Below are positions 4,194 through 6,727 of a stretch of DNA of 6,727 bases, one piece after another. The stretch is from positions 1 through 6,727 of the forward strand of contig DAOVVY010000046.1 in assembly GCA_030636885.1 (NCBI GenBank), written 5' to 3'. The notes under the pieces were generated by a model. It was not told the origin of the DNA, searched no databases, and was given only the letters and a program-made list of their open reading frames with translations. Each line of letters starts with the position of its first letter. Position 1 is the stretch's first letter. Made by a program: the position numbers and the translations under genes. This DNA comes from Candidatus Nanohaloarchaea archaeon. GTDB taxonomy: Archaea > EX4484-52 > GLR71.

Positions 4194-5444
4194 GTGATAC
4201 TGATCAAGATTGCTATATTCTCAGATACACATTTCGGTTTCGGCACAGGCAAAGAAATAGAGAACGACAGTTACGACCATGCAGAAGAAGCATTCAAGCT
4301 CTCTGAAGACTGCGACCTGATAATAGTGCCCGGAGACATATTCGATTCAAGAGTGCCGAAACAAGACGTCTTAGCAAAAGCACTGAACATTTTTTTCAAG
4401 GCAAAAGAATCCTCATGCAAAACTGAATTCATTGAAATGAAAGGAAAAGATGATTACAAGATACACCCACTCAACAAGACAGGAATACCAGTGATAGCAA
4501 TTGCAGGCACCCATGAAAGACGCGGGAAAGATGTGACCAACCCAGTGGAACTCATGGATGAGACAGGATACCTGATAAACCTTCACGGCGAGACGGCAAT
4601 ATACAAAAAAGGCAATGAAACAGTTGCAGTAACAGGAATATCAGGAGTACCTGAAACATTTGCAAAAGATGTATTTGAAAAGATTGACCCTCAACCTGAA
4701 AAAGACGCAACCAACATATTTCTGATGCACCAGTCAGTCGGCGAATACGTCTACACAGACGAGAAAAGTCCAGGACTTGAACTTGAACAATTGCCAACAG
4801 GTTTCGACCTCATAATAAACGGCCACATCCACTGGCGCAACCAATGCCACATAGGACCTAAAAAAGAGACACTATTTCTTCTGCCAGGAAGCACGATAAC
4901 GACACAGATCAGAAAGAACGAGGCTGAAAAAGATAAAGGAGTGACAATCTATGACACAATTACAAAGACAACAGAATTCTTACCGCTCAAGACACAAAGA
5001 AAAGTCATATACAATGAGATAAGATGTGACAATGAAGACATAAAGACAATAAAATGCAAGATCATTGAATATCTCTCAGAGCTTGAAAAAGAAGAGTTCA
5101 CAAAAAAACCACTCCTACGGATAAAAGTACTAGGAACAATTCAAGGCAACAACCACAGGATAGATTTTTCAGACATAATGAAAAATTATGAAAAACACTT
5201 CATGCTTTCCATAAAGAATAACCTTAACAGCGAAAAGCAGGCAAAAAACAAAGAACTTGTCGCCCAACTCATAAAAAACACAATGTCTATCGACAGCATG
5301 GGATTGAAAATCATGAAAGACTATGCAGACAAGGAAAAGATCACCTTTGATTACACGCACATATTTGACCTGCTTGCAGCAGGCAATATTGAAGCTGCAG
5401 AGATTGAACTCCTAAAAGATATAACAGATGAAAATGATAGATGA
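4194..5444 (+). CDS. mre11: DNA double-strand break repair nuclease Mre11, about 416 residues
   Basis: Mre11 is a Mn-dependent nuclease that works with Rad50 to open and resect DNA ends. The metallophosphoesterase core is visible in order: D11-x-H13 (SDTHFG), G47-D48-x-x-D51 (GDIFD), G105-T106-H107-E108 (usually GNHD), H179 (FLMHQS) and H211-x-H213 (GHIHWRN). All metal ligands are kept except the Asn of motif III, which is Thr here. D51 stands where Pyrococcus and human Mre11 have His, as in many bacterial SbcD-like sequences. Residues 270-340 form the capping region, and the charged helical C-terminus (345-416) is the expected Rad50-binding part. The length is normal. The start is unclear: GTG 4194 sits inside GGTGA, CTG 4200 is next, and the codon aligned with the usual M-K-I-A beginning is ATC at 4203. 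rad50 follows after seven bases, confirming the complex. Confidence 0.95.
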   Translation: MILIKIAIFSDTHFGFGTGKEIENDSYDHAEEAFKLSEDCDLIIVPGDIFDSRVPKQDVLAKALNIFFKAKESSCKTEFIEMKGKDDYKIHPLNKTGIPVIAIAGTHERRGKDVTNPVELMDETGYLINLHGETAIYKKGNETVAVTGISGVPETFAKDVFEKIDPQPEKDATNIFLMHQSVGEYVYTDEKSPGLELEQLPTGFDLIINGHIHWRNQCHIGPKKETLFLLPGSTITTQIRKNEAEKDKGVTIYDTITKTTEFLPLKTQRKVIYNEIRCDNEDIKTIKCKIIEYLSELEKEEFTKKPLLRIKVLGTIQGNNHRIDFSDIMKNYEKHFMLSIKNNLNSEKQAKNKELVAQLIKNTMSIDSMGLKIMKDYADKEKITFDYTHIFDLLAAGNIEAAEIELLKDITDENDR

Positions 5445-5446
5445 TC
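5440..5446 (+). promoter_or_regulatory. Shine-Dalgarno-like site before rad50
   Basis: GATGATC differs by one base from GGTGATC, the complement of the archaeal 16S rRNA 3' end, and lies five bases before ATG 5452. It overlaps the mre11 stop codon, suggesting coupled translation. It favours ATG 5452 over the in-frame ATG at 5434. Confidence 0.55.
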
Positions 5447-5451
5447 AATAT

Positions 5452-6727
5452 ATGATAAAAAATATCACACTCAAGAACTGGCAGACACACATAGACTCAT
5501 CTTTTGAGTTCCCTGAAGGCATAAATGCACTATTAGGGGTCATGGGTTCTGGAAAATCATCAGTCCTTGACGCCATATCCTTCGCATTCTTCGGCACATT
5601 CCCCGCAGCGCAACAGAGACGGATAAAACTTGAGAATGTAATCACAGATATATTTACAAGACACGATAATGCCCAAGTGACACTTGAATTTGAGAAAGAT
5701 GACAAAATATATGAGATAAAAAGAAAGATTGAACGGAAAAAATCATCAACATCAGAACTGAGATGCGACGGTCTCCTGATTGAATCACCCGCAAGCCAGA
5801 GAGTAACAGAACGGATCGAAAACATATTAGGCATTGACTACAGCACATTTGCGCAAGTTGTCTACTGTGAACAGAACAAGCTTGACCAATTCCTCCAGAT
5901 CCCACGCGGCCAGAGGATGAGAAAGATTGATGAACTCCTGAAGATAGACCGTTTCGAGACCGCAAGATCAAACATAGTAACTCTCAAGAACCGCATATCC
6001 AAAAGTGCAAAAGAACTTGAGAGCCATACAGCATCATTGAGAGACATAATACAGTCAAAAGATCTGACAACCCTAAAATCAGAAATTGATAATGTCGCAT
6101 TGCAGATTGAAACTTTTAGCAGACGCCTTGATGAAATAAAGGAAAAAAGAGACGTACTCAAGAAAGAGACTGAAATCCTTCAAAAGAAAAAGAAGATATA
6201 TGACGAACAGAAAAACAGAGACATAGCAGTAAATTCTCGGATAGACCATATAACGAAAGAACTGGCAAATTACACAAACGTGAATGATGTGCAATCATAT
6301 ACACCCGAATTTATAGACACACAGACAGAACGGCTCAACACAGCACTACTGAAACAGAAATCCCTTGAGAAAGAGATAACCATACTTGACGAAAAGATCA
6401 ATACCTACACAAATAATCTACATAGTGAAAATGAAAAACTAAAAATTCTTGAGAGCAGACGTCCAGAGATTGAAAAGCTACAAGATACCGAAAAAACAAT
6501 TGAGACCATAAAAACAAAGATAGAGACACTCCTAAAAGAAGAAGCAGGCACAATATCAAAAATGGACGACATGATGCAATCCATAAAGACTCTTGAAAAA
6601 TCAGATGCAAACTGCCCCACCTGCGACACACACCTGAACACTGAGAAAAAAACAATAATCATCAAAGAAAAAAAAGATCAAGCAAACAGATTTGAAAACT
6701 CACTTGTCATAATAAACAAAGAGATCA
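5452..6727 (+). CDS. rad50: DNA repair ATPase Rad50, N-terminal 425 residues (cut by the window end)
   Basis: Rad50 is the SMC-like ATPase partner of Mre11. The N-terminal ATPase half has Walker A G29-V-M-G-S-G-K35-S-S37, where the Asn usual in GxNGxGKSS is Met. The Q-loop glutamine is probably Q141 (YCEQNKLDQFL), and the following ELLKIDRFE (161-169) is typical of the family. The first coiled-coil arm runs from about 175 to 383. The zinc hook is C388-P-T-C391, by which two Rad50 molecules dimerise through a shared zinc ion. The returning coil has just begun when the window stops, so the second half with signature motif, Walker B and D-loop lies outside. The ATG at 5452 gives the standard MIKNITLKNWQTH-type start; an ATG at 5434 would add six residues and overlap mre11 by 11 bases. 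The hook comes early, giving a short arm compared with many archaeal Rad50 proteins. Confidence 0.96.
   Translation, partial: MIKNITLKNWQTHIDSSFEFPEGINALLGVMGSGKSSVLDAISFAFFGTFPAAQQRRIKLENVITDIFTRHDNAQVTLEFEKDDKIYEIKRKIERKKSSTSELRCDGLLIESPASQRVTERIENILGIDYSTFAQVVYCEQNKLDQFLQIPRGQRMRKIDELLKIDRFETARSNIVTLKNRISKSAKELESHTASLRDIIQSKDLTTLKSEIDNVALQIETFSRRLDEIKEKRDVLKKETEILQKKKKIYDEQKNRDIAVNSRIDHITKELANYTNVNDVQSYTPEFIDTQTERLNTALLKQKSLEKEITILDEKINTYTNNLHSENEKLKILESRRPEIEKLQDTEKTIETIKTKIETLLKEEAGTISKMDDMMQSIKTLEKSDANCPTCDTHLNTEKKTIIIKEKKDQANRFENSLVIINKEI

Noticed and set aside
5434..5451. Upstream ATG of rad50 overlapping mre11
   Set aside because: The six added residues are not typical of Rad50, and the GATGATC site is better spaced for ATG 5452. 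Not fully excluded.
1..6727. CRISPR array, insertion sequence, integrase or toxin-antitoxin pair
   Set aside because: No evenly spaced repeats, transposase motifs, terminal inverted repeats with target duplications, or small paired toxin/antitoxin genes were found.

Overview
This looks like a piece of an archaeal chromosome of about 35-40% GC. The evidence is Mre11 and a zinc-hook Rad50 encoded in tandem, archaeal TATA/BRE-type promoters placed about 26 bases before start codons, GGTGA-type ribosome binding sites, and TrmB/MarR-like winged-helix regulation. High ATA, ACA and AGA use and a bacterial-type RNase HIII would suit an AT-rich lineage such as a DPANN archaeon. That lineage is an inference; no rRNA or other phylogenetic marker is present.

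Layout. Positions 1-566 hold an unrecognised 147-residue gene on the minus strand, clearly lower in GC (about 31%) than its neighbours and followed by a good stem-loop/U-run terminator. Positions 567-935 (minus) hold a small cysteine-rich winged-helix regulator. It diverges from trxB (1030-1956, plus), and the two appear to share one TATA box at 956-966. trxB and trxA (1991-2320) form a thioredoxin reductase/thioredoxin operon. rnhC (2355-3200) encodes RNase HIII with its TBP-like N-terminal domain. An unrecognised Lys/Glu-rich helical protein follows at 3271-3789. The gap at 3790-4193 holds about 170 bases of gene-like GC with two long-range inverted repeats, a possible minus-strand RNA, and then about 190 bases nearly free of G on the plus strand. 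mre11 (4194-5444) and rad50 (5452 to the window end, truncated just past the zinc hook) close the window.

How the genes work together. The left half reads as a thiol-redox unit: a cysteine-rich regulator back to back with the NADPH-TrxB-Trx system. The right half concerns nucleic-acid maintenance: RNase HIII removes RNA from RNA/DNA hybrids, and Mre11-Rad50 processes DNA breaks. Promoter spacing suggests that first genes of transcription units are translated from leaderless mRNAs, while operon-internal genes (trxA, rad50) use Shine-Dalgarno sites.

Most worth checking: the regulator/trxB promoter; the candidate RNA at about 3763-3966; the missing conventional start codon and the GNHD-to-GTHE change in Mre11; the altered Walker A of Rad50; and RNase HIII in an archaeal context. 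I see no CRISPR array, insertion sequence, tRNA or rRNA.
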